Assembly (NCBI RefSeq): GCF_021044825.1
Contig: NZ_JAJNOC010000002.1
Span: 744,001-808,000 of the forward strand
Origin: Massilia phyllostachyos
Lineage (GTDB): Bacteria; Pseudomonadota; Gammaproteobacteria; Burkholderiales; Burkholderiaceae_D
Direction: 5' to 3'
DNA length: 64,000 nt
The notes beneath the pieces are model-generated. The model was not told the origin of the DNA, did no database searches, and was given only the letters and a program-made list of their open reading frames with translations. Numbering within the stretch: position 1 is the first letter of the stretch; every line of letters begins with the position of its first letter. Made by a program: the position numbers and the translations under genes. Shown here piece by piece: positions 1 through 8,728 of the stretch.

Positions 1-630
1 TATTCGCTGCCGACGCCGAATGGCGTCAAGGCATCGATCATGCTGGAGGAGACCGGCTTGCCCTACGAGGTGCACAAGGTCGACTTCGCCACCAACGACC
101 AGCTGTCGCCGGCCTACCTGTCGCTCAATCCGAACAACAAGATCCCGTCCATCATCGATCCGAACGGCCCGGACGGAAAGCCGCTGGCGCTGTTCGAGTC
201 CGGCGCCATCCTGATCTATCTCGCCGAGAAGACGGGCAGGTTCCTGCCGCTTGACGCGGCCGGGCGCTACCACGCGATCCAGTGGGTGATGTTCCAGATG
301 GGCGGCATCGGGCCGATGTTCGGCCAGCTCGGCTTCTTCCACAAGTTCGCCGGCCGGGAGTACGAGGACAAGCGCCCGCGCGACCGCTACGCCGGCGAAT
401 CGAAGCGCCTGCTGGGCGTGCTGGAAACGCAGCTGGGCAAGCATGCGTGGATCGCGGGCGACGAGTACACCATCGCCGACATCGCCACCTTCCCCTGGGT
501 GAACAACCTGGTCGGCTTCTACGATGCGGCCGACGTGGTCGGTTTCCAGGATTTCCCGCGCGTGCAGGCGGCGCTCGAGGCTTTCCGTGCGCGTCCGGCG
601 GTGGCGGCCGGGCTCACCATTCCGGGGTGA
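1..630 (+). CDS. Glutathione S-transferase, nu-class (YfcG/YghU-like), 5' end cut off
   Basis: The frame is already open at base 1 and reads YSLPTPNGVKASIMLEE, the thioredoxin-fold start of nu-class glutathione transferases, where TPNG is the glutathione-binding turn. Only a few N-terminal residues are missing. The cis-Pro region (NPNNKIPSI) and the ESGAILIYLAEKTG glutathione site are clear, as is a helical C-terminal domain with the WIAGDEYTIADIATFPW motif. Family members are cytosolic and show disulfide-bond reductase or peroxidase activity with glutathione. The first internal ATG at base 40 is inside the fold and is not the true start. The gene ends base-to-base against the stop of the PEP-CTERM gene on the other strand. 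Substrate cannot be inferred. Confidence 0.9.
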   Translation, partial: YSLPTPNGVKASIMLEETGLPYEVHKVDFATNDQLSPAYLSLNPNNKIPSIIDPNGPDGKPLALFESGAILIYLAEKTGRFLPLDAAGRYHAIQWVMFQMGGIGPMFGQLGFFHKFAGREYEDKRPRDRYAGESKRLLGVLETQLGKHAWIAGDEYTIADIATFPWVNNLVGFYDAADVVGFQDFPRVQAALEAFRARPAVAAGLTIPG

Positions 631-2079
631 TCAAGCCGGGCGGCGGCGGCGGCGCTGCACCACCATCAGGCCGAGCGCCGCGCCGACCAGCCAGAGGGAG
701 CCCGGCTCCGGCACTTCCGCCGGCTTGTCCGGATCCCCCGTCGCCGGAGTCGGGTCCTGCGGCGCATTGAGCGTCGGCTGGGGCGCCGGCGAACTGTCCG
801 GGCCGCCGGCGGGGATGCCCGGATTCACAGGCGTGCCACCCGGGATCGGATCGACCCCGATGTCGCTGGCGCCGCCGCCGACCTGGCCGCCGCCAGGCGC
901 TTGCGGCGTGGCGGGCGAGGGGAGCGCGGGCTGGGATGGCGTCGATGGCGTGCCGCCCGGCGACGTGGGGCCGCTGCCGCCGCCCGGGGTCGCCGGCGCC
1001 GCGGGCGTGGACGGCTGGGTGGCGCCGGTCTGCGGGGCCGGCGCCGGATTTGTATTCCCGGCGGCCGGCGTCCCGGCGGCCGGCGTCCCGGCGGCCGGCG
1101 TCCCGGTGGCTGGTGTCCCGGTAGCCGGCGCTCCGGCGCCTGGCGCAGCGGTGACCGGGGTCGATGCCGCGGGCGTGCCGCTGCCGGCGCCGCCACTTGC
1201 CCCGGTGTTGTTGCCCGAGGGGGCGCCGGACGTGTCGCCGGGATTGGCGCCGCTGCCGCCATCCGTGCCGCCGCTGCCGGACTGGCCCGAACCGCCGCGT
1301 CCGCTGCCGCCGCGCGATCCGAGATAGGCGCCGTAGGGCGCGCCCGGGACGTTGGCCGCGAACAGGGAGTGCGATGCGCTCTCCGCGCCGCCCGCCAGGA
1401 TGCCGGTGGCGCCATTGCCCGGCGCATTCAGGAAGCCGCCCGCGGGGCCCTGGTCGGGCAGACCATAGCCGACGTTCTCGAGAGCGCCCGCTGCGGGATC
1501 ACCCTCGACGACGGCGGAATCGAGCTCCTCGGCCGACGGACCATGCGCTTCGACCGGCAGGCGCGGCGTATCGGAAATCTGGTTGGCGCAGCGCGCGCGC
1601 GCCTCGTGGCTGCCGTCGGAAATCAAGGTCTCGCCCTCGGCCAGCATGAGTTTCTTCGCGGTCCAGTAGACCTTGTCGCCCTTGCGGTAGGACACGTGCA
1701 CGGCGCGCGGCGTGGTCACGGTTTTCTCATGGGCCTTGGCCAGGTCGAACTCGGCATAGTGCGCGGCCACGACCTTGTCCTCGCGGATCACGCGGCCCAG
1801 GTCGCGCACGCCCGTCACGCCGCCGGGCACGATCGAATGCGGATAGACGCGGCGCTGGCCGGGCTTCAGCGCTTCCTCCTGGGCGGCGGGCGTCGGCGCG
1901 GTGGCGGCAGCCGATGCGGGCGCGGTGTCGGCAATGATCGACCGCTCTGCCGGCCCCGGCGTCGACAGTGCGTACACCAACGCGCCGCCCGCCAGGCCCA
2001 GCGCAGCGACGGCGCCCAGGCGCTTGTGGAGCTGCGTTCGCCGATCCTGGCGCCGGGTATAGGGGTAGCTGCGGTCCAT
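631..2079 (-). CDS. PEP-CTERM sorted exported protein with Pro/Ala/Gly-rich middle
   Basis: A protein of 482 residues. It has an N-terminal basic stretch and membrane anchor (LGAVAALGLAGGALVYAL), a roughly 150-residue conserved-looking segment, then a long Gly/Ser/Thr/Pro/Ala low-complexity region. The C-terminus is a classic PEP-CTERM signal: VPEPGSLWLVGAALGL followed by RRRRRPA. Such signals direct proteins to the exosortase/archaeosortase-like EpsH system, usually together with exopolysaccharide production. The start at 2079 (MDRSYPYTRR) was chosen over an in-frame one at 2247 because the upstream residues look non-coding. No exosortase is in this window. The low-complexity part contains a 15-bp tandem repeat. 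Function is unknown; probably a surface or matrix protein. Confidence 0.8.
   Translation of the reverse strand: MDRSYPYTRRQDRRTQLHKRLGAVAALGLAGGALVYALSTPGPAERSIIADTAPASAAATAPTPAAQEEALKPGQRRVYPHSIVPGGVTGVRDLGRVIREDKVVAAHYAEFDLAKAHEKTVTTPRAVHVSYRKGDKVYWTAKKLMLAEGETLISDGSHEARARCANQISDTPRLPVEAHGPSAEELDSAVVEGDPAAGALENVGYGLPDQGPAGGFLNAPGNGATGILAGGAESASHSLFAANVPGAPYGAYLGSRGGSGRGGSGQSGSGGTDGGSGANPGDTSGAPSGNNTGASGGAGSGTPAASTPVTAAPGAGAPATGTPATGTPAAGTPAAGTPAAGNTNPAPAPQTGATQPSTPAAPATPGGGSGPTSPGGTPSTPSQPALPSPATPQAPGGGQVGGGASDIGVDPIPGGTPVNPGIPAGGPDSSPAPQPTLNAPQDPTPATGDPDKPAEVPEPGSLWLVGAALGLMVVQRRRRRPA
1061..1150 (-). repeat. 15-bp tandem repeat inside the PEP-CTERM gene
   Basis: Three identical 15-bp units (plus-strand GCGGCCGGCGTCCCG at 1061, 1076 and 1091) are followed by three diverged units to 1150. 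On the coding strand they give a repeated Ala-Gly-Thr-Pro-Ala pentapeptide. Because the unit is a multiple of three, copy-number change would lengthen or shorten the protein without frameshift. Confidence 0.85.
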
Positions 2080-2322
2080 GAAATGAGTCCCAGTAGGAGA
2101 GTTCCTACAGAATAATGTATTTCTTTTTGTAAATCTATTATTTTCGACCCAAATCTGACGAATTTGTTGCGTAGAGCACGACAGCAACGCGACAGCGCGA
2201 AGGACGATCGTCATTTTTGGCAAAACGGCTGTTTGATGACCCATCATTTAAGACGTGTTGCCCAGCCTCGAATACGCTACACTGTCCGCTCATGCCAATT
2301 CATCAATACAAGGATGGGGACT

Positions 2323-3303
2323 ATGCGTTTATTCTTCGGCTCGGTTAAGCAACTCGGTTTCGCCATTGCGGCGTCGGCGGTGTCGTTCTGCGCGATGGCG
2401 CAGAACTGGCCCAGCTCCACGGTGACCGTGGTGGTGCCTTGGCCGCCGGGCGGCCCCTCGGATATCGCGGCGCGTCCGCTTGCCAAGGGCCTGACGCAGG
2501 CGCTCGGCCAGCCTTTCGTCATCGACAACCGCGCCGGCGGCGGCGGCAATATCGGCACCTCGGCCGTGACCCGATCCAAGCCGGACGGCAACACGCTCCT
2601 GATCACGTCGAGCGCACCGATCGTGATCAATCCGAGCCTGTACAAGAACATGAACTTCGATCCGCTCAAGGACCTCGCGCCGGTGACGAACCTGCTGCGC
2701 GTGCCGCTGGTGCTGGTCGCCCACCCCTCGGTGCCGGCCAAGAACCTGAAGGAACTGATGGCCTACATCCAGTCGAAGAAGGGCCAGTTCTCCTACGGCT
2801 CCTCGGGCAACGGTACCCCGCAGCACCTGACCAGCGAACTGTTCGCCAGCGTCACCAAGCTCGAGATGACCCACGTGCCCTACAAAGGCTCTGCGCCGGC
2901 GATCTCCGACCTGCTGGGCGGCCACATTCCGGTGATGTTCGACAGCACCATCGCGATCATGCCACATATTAAGAGCGGTAAAGTCAAGCCGATCGCCATC
3001 TCGAGCGCCAAGCGTTCGCCGCTGCTGCCGGATGTTCCGACCTTCGCCGAAGCCGGCCTGCCGCAGATCGAGTCCTACGCCTGGTACGGCTTCTTCGCTC
3101 CGGCCAAGACCCCGAAGGCGGTGGTCGACAAGATCAATGCCGAGGCCCAGAAAGTCATGAAGGGCGCCGAGTTCCAGAAGGTGCTGGCCGATACCGGTTC
3201 GGACTACGTGGGCGATACGCCGGAGAACTTCGGCAAGTTCGTCGCGGCCGAGCACGCGCGCTGGTCGAAGGTGGTCAAGCAGAGTGGTGCGACGGTCGAC
3301 TGA
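2323..3303 (+). CDS. Bug/TctC-family periplasmic solute-binding protein
   Basis: A protein of 326 residues with a Sec signal peptide (MRLFFGSVKQ..., probable cleavage after AMA before QNWP). The VTVVVPWPPGGPSDIAAR opening is the signature of tripartite tricarboxylate transporter receptor proteins. Further family features are IDNRAGGGGNIGT, SSGNGTPQHLT and HVPYKGSAPAI. These proteins bind carboxylates and similar acids in the periplasm, and betaproteobacteria carry many orphans without tctAB membrane partners, as here. ATG 2323 was chosen over 2314 because an AAGG ribosome site lies 9 bases upstream of it. A good terminator follows. The ligand cannot be predicted. Confidence 0.88.
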   Translation: MRLFFGSVKQLGFAIAASAVSFCAMAQNWPSSTVTVVVPWPPGGPSDIAARPLAKGLTQALGQPFVIDNRAGGGGNIGTSAVTRSKPDGNTLLITSSAPIVINPSLYKNMNFDPLKDLAPVTNLLRVPLVLVAHPSVPAKNLKELMAYIQSKKGQFSYGSSGNGTPQHLTSELFASVTKLEMTHVPYKGSAPAISDLLGGHIPVMFDSTIAIMPHIKSGKVKPIAISSAKRSPLLPDVPTFAEAGLPQIESYAWYGFFAPAKTPKAVVDKINAEAQKVMKGAEFQKVLADTGSDYVGDTPENFGKFVAAEHARWSKVVKQSGATVD

Positions 3304-3323
3304 TCGACCTTCGCTTCAAGAAC

Positions 3324-3362
3324 AAACGCCGCCACGGGTAACCGGGCGGCGTTTATTTTTTC
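3324..3362 (+). terminator. Intrinsic terminator after the TctC-like gene
   Basis: A perfect 10-bp stem (AAACGCCGCC at 3324-3333 with GGCGGCGTTT at 3345-3354) with an 11-base loop is followed by ATTTTTTCC. It sits between the TctC-like gene and the convergent rlhA gene, so it may also serve rlhA in reverse. Confidence 0.85.
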
Positions 3363-3387
3363 CTGTGGCTAAGCGATGCGAGCGCCG

Positions 3388-5358
3388 TCAGGCGCGCGGA
3401 CGCTGGCGGTGGAAGGTCAGCGGGCTGTAGGGCACGGCCGACGGCGGCGGCTGTTTCAGGATGTTGGTCTTCATCGCGCCGACCACGTGCATCTCGCAGG
3501 GCTTGCAGTCGAAGCGCAGGGTGTAGCGCTCGTCGCCGCTGACCAGGGTCATCGGTTCCGCCCGCACCTGGCCCTGCACGCCTTGCACGCCCTTGGCTTG
3601 CTTCGGGCACAGGTTAAAGGAGAAGCGCAGGCAGTGCTTGGTGATCATCAGCGATACTTCGCCCGGCTCTTCGTGCGATTCGTAGGCCGCGTCGATCAGT
3701 TGCACGCCGTGCTTGTGATAGAAGGCGCGCGCCTTTTCGTTGTAGACGTTGGCCAGGTAGCTCAGCTGCTGGTCCGGGTAGACCGCCGGCGGTTCCGCGG
3801 CAGCCTTGCGCTGCGGACGGTCCCAGGCGGCCAGGCGCGCCGCTTCGTGGGCGGCGACGGCATCGCGGCGCAGCGCGTTGATCGCACTGGCCGCCACGAA
3901 CCAGGGCTGCGACAGCGCCAGTTCCACCGCGCCGGCCTCGAACATGGTGTTGCCGAGCTTGGACAGGTTGGTGCGCAGCGCGGCGGCGGCCTGCTCGGCC
4001 TGCTGGGCCGGCTGCAGTGCGATCTCGGCGGACGTGGCGGACGCGATGCCGTCCTCGTCGCGGATCACCAGGCGCAGGCCGCCCGGCTGTTCTTCCAGGC
4101 GCAGGTCGATGCGCACCTTGCGTTCGGACGACTTCTTGTTGAGCGCCGCTTCCCAGTGGTGGTCGCGGTTGCGGTGGATGACGGTGCCGACCTTCAAGCC
4201 CGCCAGGCTTTTCACCATCTCGTTCGGGAACACGCGCCAGCGCTGGGCGTCGCCATCCTCGCCCAGCTTTTCGGCGGTATTGGCCTGCAGCCCGACCGTC
4301 TCGCGCTTGTTCATGTAGTTCAGGCCGTCGCCGTTGGCCATCGCGGCATTGGTCGACAGCTCGATGAAGTCCGGCCCGACGCGGGTAACCGTGCCCAGTT
4401 CCACGCCCACGTACTTGGGCGAATCGAAGGCGCCGATATCGTCCTGGCGCCCTTGCGCGAAGTAATCGGTGTGGCCGCGGTGGAAGTTCTTGTCGACGTC
4501 CGGGGTGAACAGCACGCGGGTCGTGCCGCTCGATGCGCGCGCGAATTCCGGGCGGCGCTCGAGCAGCTCGTCGAGCAGCAGGCGGTAGTGGGCCGTGATG
4601 TTCTTCACATAGCCCATGTCCTTGTAGCGGCCCTCGATCTTGAACGAGCGGATGCCGGCGTCGACCAGGGCTTCCAGGTTACGGCTCTGGTCGTTGTCCT
4701 TCATGGAGAGCAAATGCTTTTCGTAGGCGACCACGCGGCCCTGGCCGTCGCTCAGGGTATAGGGAAGGCGGCAAGCCTGCGAGCAGTCGCCGCGGTTGGC
4801 GCTGCGGCCGGTGTCGGCGTGCGAGATATAGCACTGGCCCGAGAAGGCCACGCACAGGGCGCCGTGCACGAAGTATTCGAGCGGCGTATCGACTTCGGCC
4901 TTGATCTTGCGAATCTGTTCGACGGTCAATTCACGCGCCAGCACCAGCTGGGAGAACCCGACGTCGCCCAGGAATTTCGCCTTGTCGACGCCGCGGATGT
5001 CGCACTGGGTCGAGGCGTGCAGCTGGATCGGCGGCAGGTCCATTTCCAGCAAGCCCATGTCCTGGATGATGAGGGCGTCGACGCCGGCCTCGTACAGCTG
5101 CCAGATCTGCTTGCGCGCCAGCTCCAGCTCGCTGTCGTGCATGATCGTGTTCATGGTGACGAAGATGCGCGCGCGGTAGCCGTGGGCAAATTGCACCAGG
5201 GCCGCGATGTCGTCGAGCGGATTGCTGGCGTTGTGGCGCGCGCCGAAGGCGGGGCCACCGATGTAGACCGCGTCGGCGCCGTGGAGGATGGCCTCGCGGC
5301 CGATCTCGGCGGTCTTGGCGGGCGACAGCAGTTCAAGCTCGTGGGATAAGAGGGACAT
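3388..5358 (-). CDS. rlhA: 23S rRNA 5-hydroxycytidine C2501 synthase (peptidase U32 family)
   Basis: At 656 residues it matches the length and whole layout of E. coli RlhA (YdcP, 653 residues), not the shorter TrhP (YegQ, about 450). The start (LELLSPAKTAEIGREAILH) and ADAVYIGGPAFGARHNAS are typical. The U32 signature lies at residues 161-180 (EYFVHGALCVAFSGQCYISH), followed by the Cys-containing RGDCSQACRLPY. The C-terminal extension carries more cysteines (KHCLRFSFNLCPKQAKG and FDCKPCEMHV). The enzyme hydroxylates C2501 of 23S rRNA using prephenate-dependent chemistry and iron. An AAGGAAA ribosome site precedes ATG 5358. The older label protease or collagenase is misleading for this subgroup. 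Confidence 0.9.
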   Translation of the reverse strand: MSLLSHELELLSPAKTAEIGREAILHGADAVYIGGPAFGARHNASNPLDDIAALVQFAHGYRARIFVTMNTIMHDSELELARKQIWQLYEAGVDALIIQDMGLLEMDLPPIQLHASTQCDIRGVDKAKFLGDVGFSQLVLARELTVEQIRKIKAEVDTPLEYFVHGALCVAFSGQCYISHADTGRSANRGDCSQACRLPYTLSDGQGRVVAYEKHLLSMKDNDQSRNLEALVDAGIRSFKIEGRYKDMGYVKNITAHYRLLLDELLERRPEFARASSGTTRVLFTPDVDKNFHRGHTDYFAQGRQDDIGAFDSPKYVGVELGTVTRVGPDFIELSTNAAMANGDGLNYMNKRETVGLQANTAEKLGEDGDAQRWRVFPNEMVKSLAGLKVGTVIHRNRDHHWEAALNKKSSERKVRIDLRLEEQPGGLRLVIRDEDGIASATSAEIALQPAQQAEQAAAALRTNLSKLGNTMFEAGAVELALSQPWFVAASAINALRRDAVAAHEAARLAAWDRPQRKAAAEPPAVYPDQQLSYLANVYNEKARAFYHKHGVQLIDAAYESHEEPGEVSLMITKHCLRFSFNLCPKQAKGVQGVQGQVRAEPMTLVSGDERYTLRFDCKPCEMHVVGAMKTNILKQPPPSAVPYSPLTFHRQRPRA

Positions 5359-5437
5359 GACGGTTTCCTTGATGCGAAGGCCGAAATTATAGCCACATCA
5401 AGGGCTTGCGTCATGCCCGGCCAGCCCTGACGGCCGC

Positions 5438-6166
5438 TTATTCGAGGTTTTCGTGGTGATCCGCCACACCTTGCTTCCAGTAGGCCGAGACCCGCATGGC
5501 GTCCTTGGGATGCGCCTTGTCCTCGGCCAGCACGGCGCGCACGGCCTTGGCAGTGCTCGCTTCCCCGCCGAACCAGGCGAAGCCGTCGCCGCCAGGGAGC
5601 CGCAGCGCGCGCAGCGTCTCGACCAGTTCGGCATCGCTGTCGACCCAGCGCAGGTCGAGCCCGGCCTGCGTTTCGGGCAGCAGGCGGTCGCCCCCGCTCG
5701 CGTGGATCACGGCAAACACCGGGCGATCGGCCGGCAGCTCGGCCAAACGGCGCCGCATCGCCGGCAGGGCGCTGCGGTCGCCCGCCAGCAAATGCCAGTC
5801 GTATTCCGCGGGAATGACCATCGAGCCGCGCGGCCCGCCTATAATGGCGCGCTGGCCGACAGTGGCGGCGCGCGCCCAGACCGACGACGCGCCGTCTTCG
5901 TGCAGGGCGAATTCCAGCGTCAGTTCGCGTTTGTCCAAGTCATGGTGCAGCGGCGTGAAGTCGCGCCGCACCTGCTCGCCGTTCACGTCGAAGATGAACT
6001 TGACGTGGTCGTCGAAGGAGAGCGAGGTGAACTGGGCCAAGGCTTCGCCCTGGAAAGTAATGCTGAGAAAACTGTCGCCCACTGGGGCGATGCGGGCGAC
6101 GGTGACGTCGCGGATGTGGAGTTCATGGCGCACGCGTTGTACGCCCAGGCGGTTTTGCCGTTCCAT
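5438..6166 (-). CDS. Siderophore-interacting protein (NAD(P)H-dependent ferric-siderophore reductase)
   Basis: A protein of 242 residues with the ViuB/SIP layout: an N-terminal FAD-binding barrel (HDLDKRELTLEFALHEDG, then the GGPRGSMVIP flavin-site motif) and a C-terminal SIP domain with LLAGDRSALPAM and FAWFGGEASTAKAVR. Family members reduce ferric siderophores in the cytoplasm to release iron. The gene is divergent from a MarR-type regulator with about 33 bases between likely starts, and that gap holds an inverted repeat, so control by the MarR protein is likely. No siderophore receptor lies next to it. Confidence 0.88.
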   Translation of the reverse strand: MERQNRLGVQRVRHELHIRDVTVARIAPVGDSFLSITFQGEALAQFTSLSFDDHVKFIFDVNGEQVRRDFTPLHHDLDKRELTLEFALHEDGASSVWARAATVGQRAIIGGPRGSMVIPAEYDWHLLAGDRSALPAMRRRLAELPADRPVFAVIHASGGDRLLPETQAGLDLRWVDSDAELVETLRALRLPGGDGFAWFGGEASTAKAVRAVLAEDKAHPKDAMRVSAYWKQGVADHHENLE

Positions 6167-6184
6167 GTCGGTCCGAATTAGTTG

Positions 6185-6201
6185 ATAATGTCATCCATTA
6201 T
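6185..6201. promoter_or_regulatory. Inverted repeat between SIP and MarR genes, candidate operator
   Basis: ATAATG (6185-6190) and CATTAT (6196-6201) form a 6-bp dyad with a 5-base spacer, in an AT-rich patch between divergent genes. MarR dimers bind such AT-rich palindromes. A GTTGATAA octamer also occurs at 6181 and 6211. The dyad overlaps the favoured marR start, so either the operator covers the start codon or the true start is lower, at 6257. Confidence 0.4.
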
Positions 6202-6670
6202 GGAAAAAGAAGTTGATAAGGTCAATCATTTTCTCTCATCCGGAGACGGTGAGGTCATGGAGGCCATGCACGCGATCATGCACCTGTATCGCGCGCTGCG
6301 CGCGGAGGCTGGCGCCGGCGGCGAGATCAGCCATATGGAAACCAAGGCGCTCGGCTATTTCGCACGCCATCCCGGCGCCACCCAGCGCGACCTGGTCCAG
6401 CATTCCGGCCGCGACAAGGCGCAGGTGACGCGCCTGGTGCAGGGCTTGCGCGACCGGGGCCTGCTCGATGCGCGCCAGGACGAGCAGGACCGGCGCAGCA
6501 CCCGCCTCTACCTGAGCCCGCTCGGCGAGACCGTGTTCGTGGACATGCACCGCCACGGCCAGCAGCTGGCCGGCCAGGCGCTGGCGGGGCTGAGCGAGGC
6601 CGAGCGGGGCCAACTGGCCGGCCTGCTGGCGCGGGTCCAGGCGAATTTGCGCGCGCAAGGCGAGGAATAA
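6200..6670 (+). CDS. MarR-family transcriptional regulator
   Basis: A protein of 156 residues with the winged-helix pattern of MarR: METKALGYFARHPGATQRDLVQ (helices 2-3), GRDKAQVTRLVQGLRDRGLL (recognition helix) and the wing ARQDEQDRRSTRLYLSPLG. Helices for dimerisation lie on both sides. The start is uncertain: TTG 6182, ATG 6188, ATG 6200 and ATG 6257 are all in frame and none has a strong ribosome site except perhaps 6257 (GAGG 4 bases upstream). It is divergent from the siderophore reductase gene and probably represses it and itself. The inducing ligand is unknown. Confidence 0.85.
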   Translation: MEKEVDKVNHFLSSGDGEVMEAMHAIMHLYRALRAEAGAGGEISHMETKALGYFARHPGATQRDLVQHSGRDKAQVTRLVQGLRDRGLLDARQDEQDRRSTRLYLSPLGETVFVDMHRHGQQLAGQALAGLSEAERGQLAGLLARVQANLRAQGEE

Positions 6671-6673
6671 GGT

Positions 6674-7216
6674 CTACGGCGCCCGGACACGCCGGAACAG
6701 CGCCGGATAATCGATCACCAGCCCATCCTCGTCGACCGCGAGCGTGGCTTCGAAGCCGATGTCGAGCGCCTCGAAACGGTAGCGGCGCGGCGCCAGCCGG
6801 GTATAGGCTTGCGGCGCGCGGCGCACCTCGAGCGTCGGCACCTTGATCCAGGCCATCAGGAGTTCGGTGCGCTCCTGCAGGCCATCGCCGAGGCGGCGGA
6901 TCGGCAGGGTATTGGTGAAGGGTGTGGCGGAGATGTCAAGGTCGATGCAGCCGTCCAAATGGCGAAGCTTGCGGCCGTCGCTGTCGCGCCAGGCGCCGTC
7001 GCCGTCGGTCGTCATGACCAGCGAGGCGCCGCCCGCCACTTGCACCTCGACCGAGCGCACGCGCCAGCCGGCGTCGCAGCAGATGCGGTAGCCGCAGCCG
7101 AAGGCTTCGTCGCCGACGACCACGCCCTCGGCGACGATCACGTCGTCACGCCACTGCAGTTCGAGGTGTTCGAGCCCGGCGCCGTCTTCCGACCGCCAGC
7201 GGTAGCACTTGTTCAT
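6674..7216 (-). CDS. Putative glycolipid-binding family protein (DUF1089-like)
   Basis: A protein of 180 residues starting MNKCYRWRSEDGAGLEHLEL. The residues WRSEDGAGLEHL, GYRICCDAGW and the LGCIDLDIS-like segment (HLDGCIDLDISATPFTNTLP) match the putative glycolipid-binding family (PF06475), a beta-rich single-domain cytosolic fold of unknown reaction. It ends YRFEALDIGFEATLAVDEDG and VIDYPALFRRV, which is typical. A GGAGGAAG ribosome site 7 bases before ATG 7216 fixes the start over a longer frame to 7354. It converges on marR with a 3-base gap. Confidence 0.75.
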   Translation of the reverse strand: MNKCYRWRSEDGAGLEHLELQWRDDVIVAEGVVVGDEAFGCGYRICCDAGWRVRSVEVQVAGGASLVMTTDGDGAWRDSDGRKLRHLDGCIDLDISATPFTNTLPIRRLGDGLQERTELLMAWIKVPTLEVRRAPQAYTRLAPRRYRFEALDIGFEATLAVDEDGLVIDYPALFRRVRAP

Positions 7217-7298
7217 GGCCGCTTCCTCCCGTGGCGCAGACGGTAGCATGGCGCACGCGCCGCCGCCGCGCGTTTCCGCGCGGGGATGAAGAAGAAAC

Positions 7299-7496
7299 CT
7301 AGTCGTTGCGGGGATAGCGGCGCCGCTCGGTGCGCCGGCGGCGCTCCGGTTCATCCACGCTGCGCAGCAGGATGTCGCGCGGGATGCGGCAATTGTCGAG
7401 GTAGTCGAGCGCGAAGCGCAGCCCCCGGGTTTCCGCCAGGAAGAAGGCGTACTCGGCAGTTACTGCGGTGTCCTCGTCTCGTCGTCGCTGTACCAT
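7299..7496 (-). CDS. Small hypothetical protein
   Basis: A 65-residue reading frame, MVQRRRDEDTAVTAEYAFF then LAETRGLRFALDYLDNCR and a strongly basic tail (ERRRRTERRRYPRND). The acid/amphipathic first half and normal composition look coding, but no ribosome site is evident and no family is recognised. It lies between the glycolipid-binding-type gene and cheV on the same strand. A longer frame to 7589 adds residues that look non-coding. Confidence 0.5.
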   Translation of the reverse strand: MVQRRRDEDTAVTAEYAFFLAETRGLRFALDYLDNCRIPRDILLRSVDEPERRRRTERRRYPRND

Positions 7497-7588
7497 GTTG
7501 TCAATATTACACGATGGCGGCGCGGCGCGCCGTCCAGTGTGTGAGCGTTTGTAACTGGACAACGCGAGAGACGAAACAGCCGTTGACA

Positions 7589-7612
7589 CGCGGGCAGCCG
7601 GGGCTGCCCGCG
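7589..7612 (-). terminator. Strong GC hairpin downstream of cheV
   Basis: A perfect 10-bp stem, CGCGGGCAGC (7589-7598) with GCTGCCCGCG (7603-7612) and a 4-base loop, begins 11 bases past the cheV stop. On the minus strand it is followed only by a loose T-rich stretch, so termination strength is uncertain. Confidence 0.5.
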
Positions 7613-7622
7613 CCGGGGCGCA

Positions 7623-8582
7623 TTACTGGCGCAGCAGGCGGCGCAAGGTGGAGGCGAGGTCTTCGGCCGAGAACTTGGCGACATAGGCGTCGGCCTGGAC
7701 GTTCTTGACGTGTTCCTCGTTGGTGGTGCCCGACAGCGAGGAGTGGATCACCACCGGCATGCTGGAAAAGCGCCCGGTCTTCTTGATGTTGCGGGTCAGG
7801 GTGAAACCGTCCATTTCCGGCATCTCGAGGTCGGTCAGCACCAGCGCGACCTTGTCGTGCACGGTCTTGCCTTCGGCTTCGGCGGCGTTGGCGATGCTGT
7901 TGAGCTGGTCCCAGCATTCGCGGCCGCTCTTGGTCATGATGAAGGGCAGGCCCATTGCGTTCAGGCCGTCCTCGATCAGGGCGCGCGCCACCACGGAATC
8001 GTCCGCCGCCAGGATCACCGAACCCGGCTTGATGTGGATCTTGGCGCCGACCGTCTGCTGGTTGATCTCCGGGCCGGAATCCGGGTTCATGTCGCGCAGG
8101 ATGGTCTCGACGTCGAGCACCTGGGCCAGGCGGCCCGGCACGCCGTCGACTTCCGGCAGGCGCGCGATGCTGGTCACCATGCCGCTGGCGGCGGTGCGCT
8201 CGGCCGACATCACCTGGTTCCAGTCCAGGCGCACGATCTCTTCCACGCTCTCGACCGCAAAGGCCTGGGTGGTGCGCGCGAATTCGGTCACCAGCATGAT
8301 GTTCAGGCCGGTCTTCGGCTTGACGCCGGCGATCGCCGGCAAGTCCAGCACCTGGATGATCTGGCCGCGCAGGTTGACCACGCCCAGCACGTGCGGCATC
8401 GAGCCGGCGACGGCGGTAATCTCGGGCATCGCGACGATCTCGCGGATCTTGAACACGTTGATGCCGAACAGTTCGCTACGCTCGCCGTTCTCGTCGCCGC
8501 CGAGGCGGAACAGGAGCAGTTCGAACTTGTTGTTGCTGGTGAGGTTGCTGCGCTCGTCGACTTCTTGTTGAACCGATTTCAT
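7623..8582 (-). CDS. cheV: Chemotaxis coupling protein CheV (CheW domain plus receiver)
   Basis: A protein of 319 residues. The first half is a CheW-like domain (FELLLFRLGG, LFGINVFKIREIV, GVVNLRGQIIQVLDLP). The second is a response-regulator receiver with the acidic pair ILAADDSVV, the phospho-acceptor Asp in LVLTDLEMPEMDGF, the Ser/Thr in VIHSSLSG and the Lys in YVAKF. CheV links chemoreceptors to CheA at the inner membrane and its phosphorylation tunes adaptation. ATG 8582 was chosen because MKSVQQEVDERS begins the family homology; an upstream frame to 8651 is unlikely. No other chemotaxis gene is adjacent. Confidence 0.92.
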   Translation of the reverse strand: MKSVQQEVDERSNLTSNNKFELLLFRLGGDENGERSELFGINVFKIREIVAMPEITAVAGSMPHVLGVVNLRGQIIQVLDLPAIAGVKPKTGLNIMLVTEFARTTQAFAVESVEEIVRLDWNQVMSAERTAASGMVTSIARLPEVDGVPGRLAQVLDVETILRDMNPDSGPEINQQTVGAKIHIKPGSVILAADDSVVARALIEDGLNAMGLPFIMTKSGRECWDQLNSIANAAEAEGKTVHDKVALVLTDLEMPEMDGFTLTRNIKKTGRFSSMPVVIHSSLSGTTNEEHVKNVQADAYVAKFSAEDLASTLRRLLRQ

Positions 8583-8728
8583 ATTCCGCCATGTAGTGAT
8601 AATGCCGATAGGAAAGCATTTTACGTGGGAAAGACTGGAAAACGTAAACACCTGCTCAACTTCGACAAATTTTCAGAATCACCGAAGCACAAAAACAACG
8701 AATTCTCACACTTGTCTTGTCATTCCAT

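Noticed and set aside
1061..1150. Possible CRISPR array
   Set aside because: Units are 15 bp with no spacers and are translated in frame as a pentapeptide repeat.
3376..5349. A plus-strand open frame of 657 codons
   Set aside because: Antisense shadow of rlhA, whose motifs are clear on the other strand.
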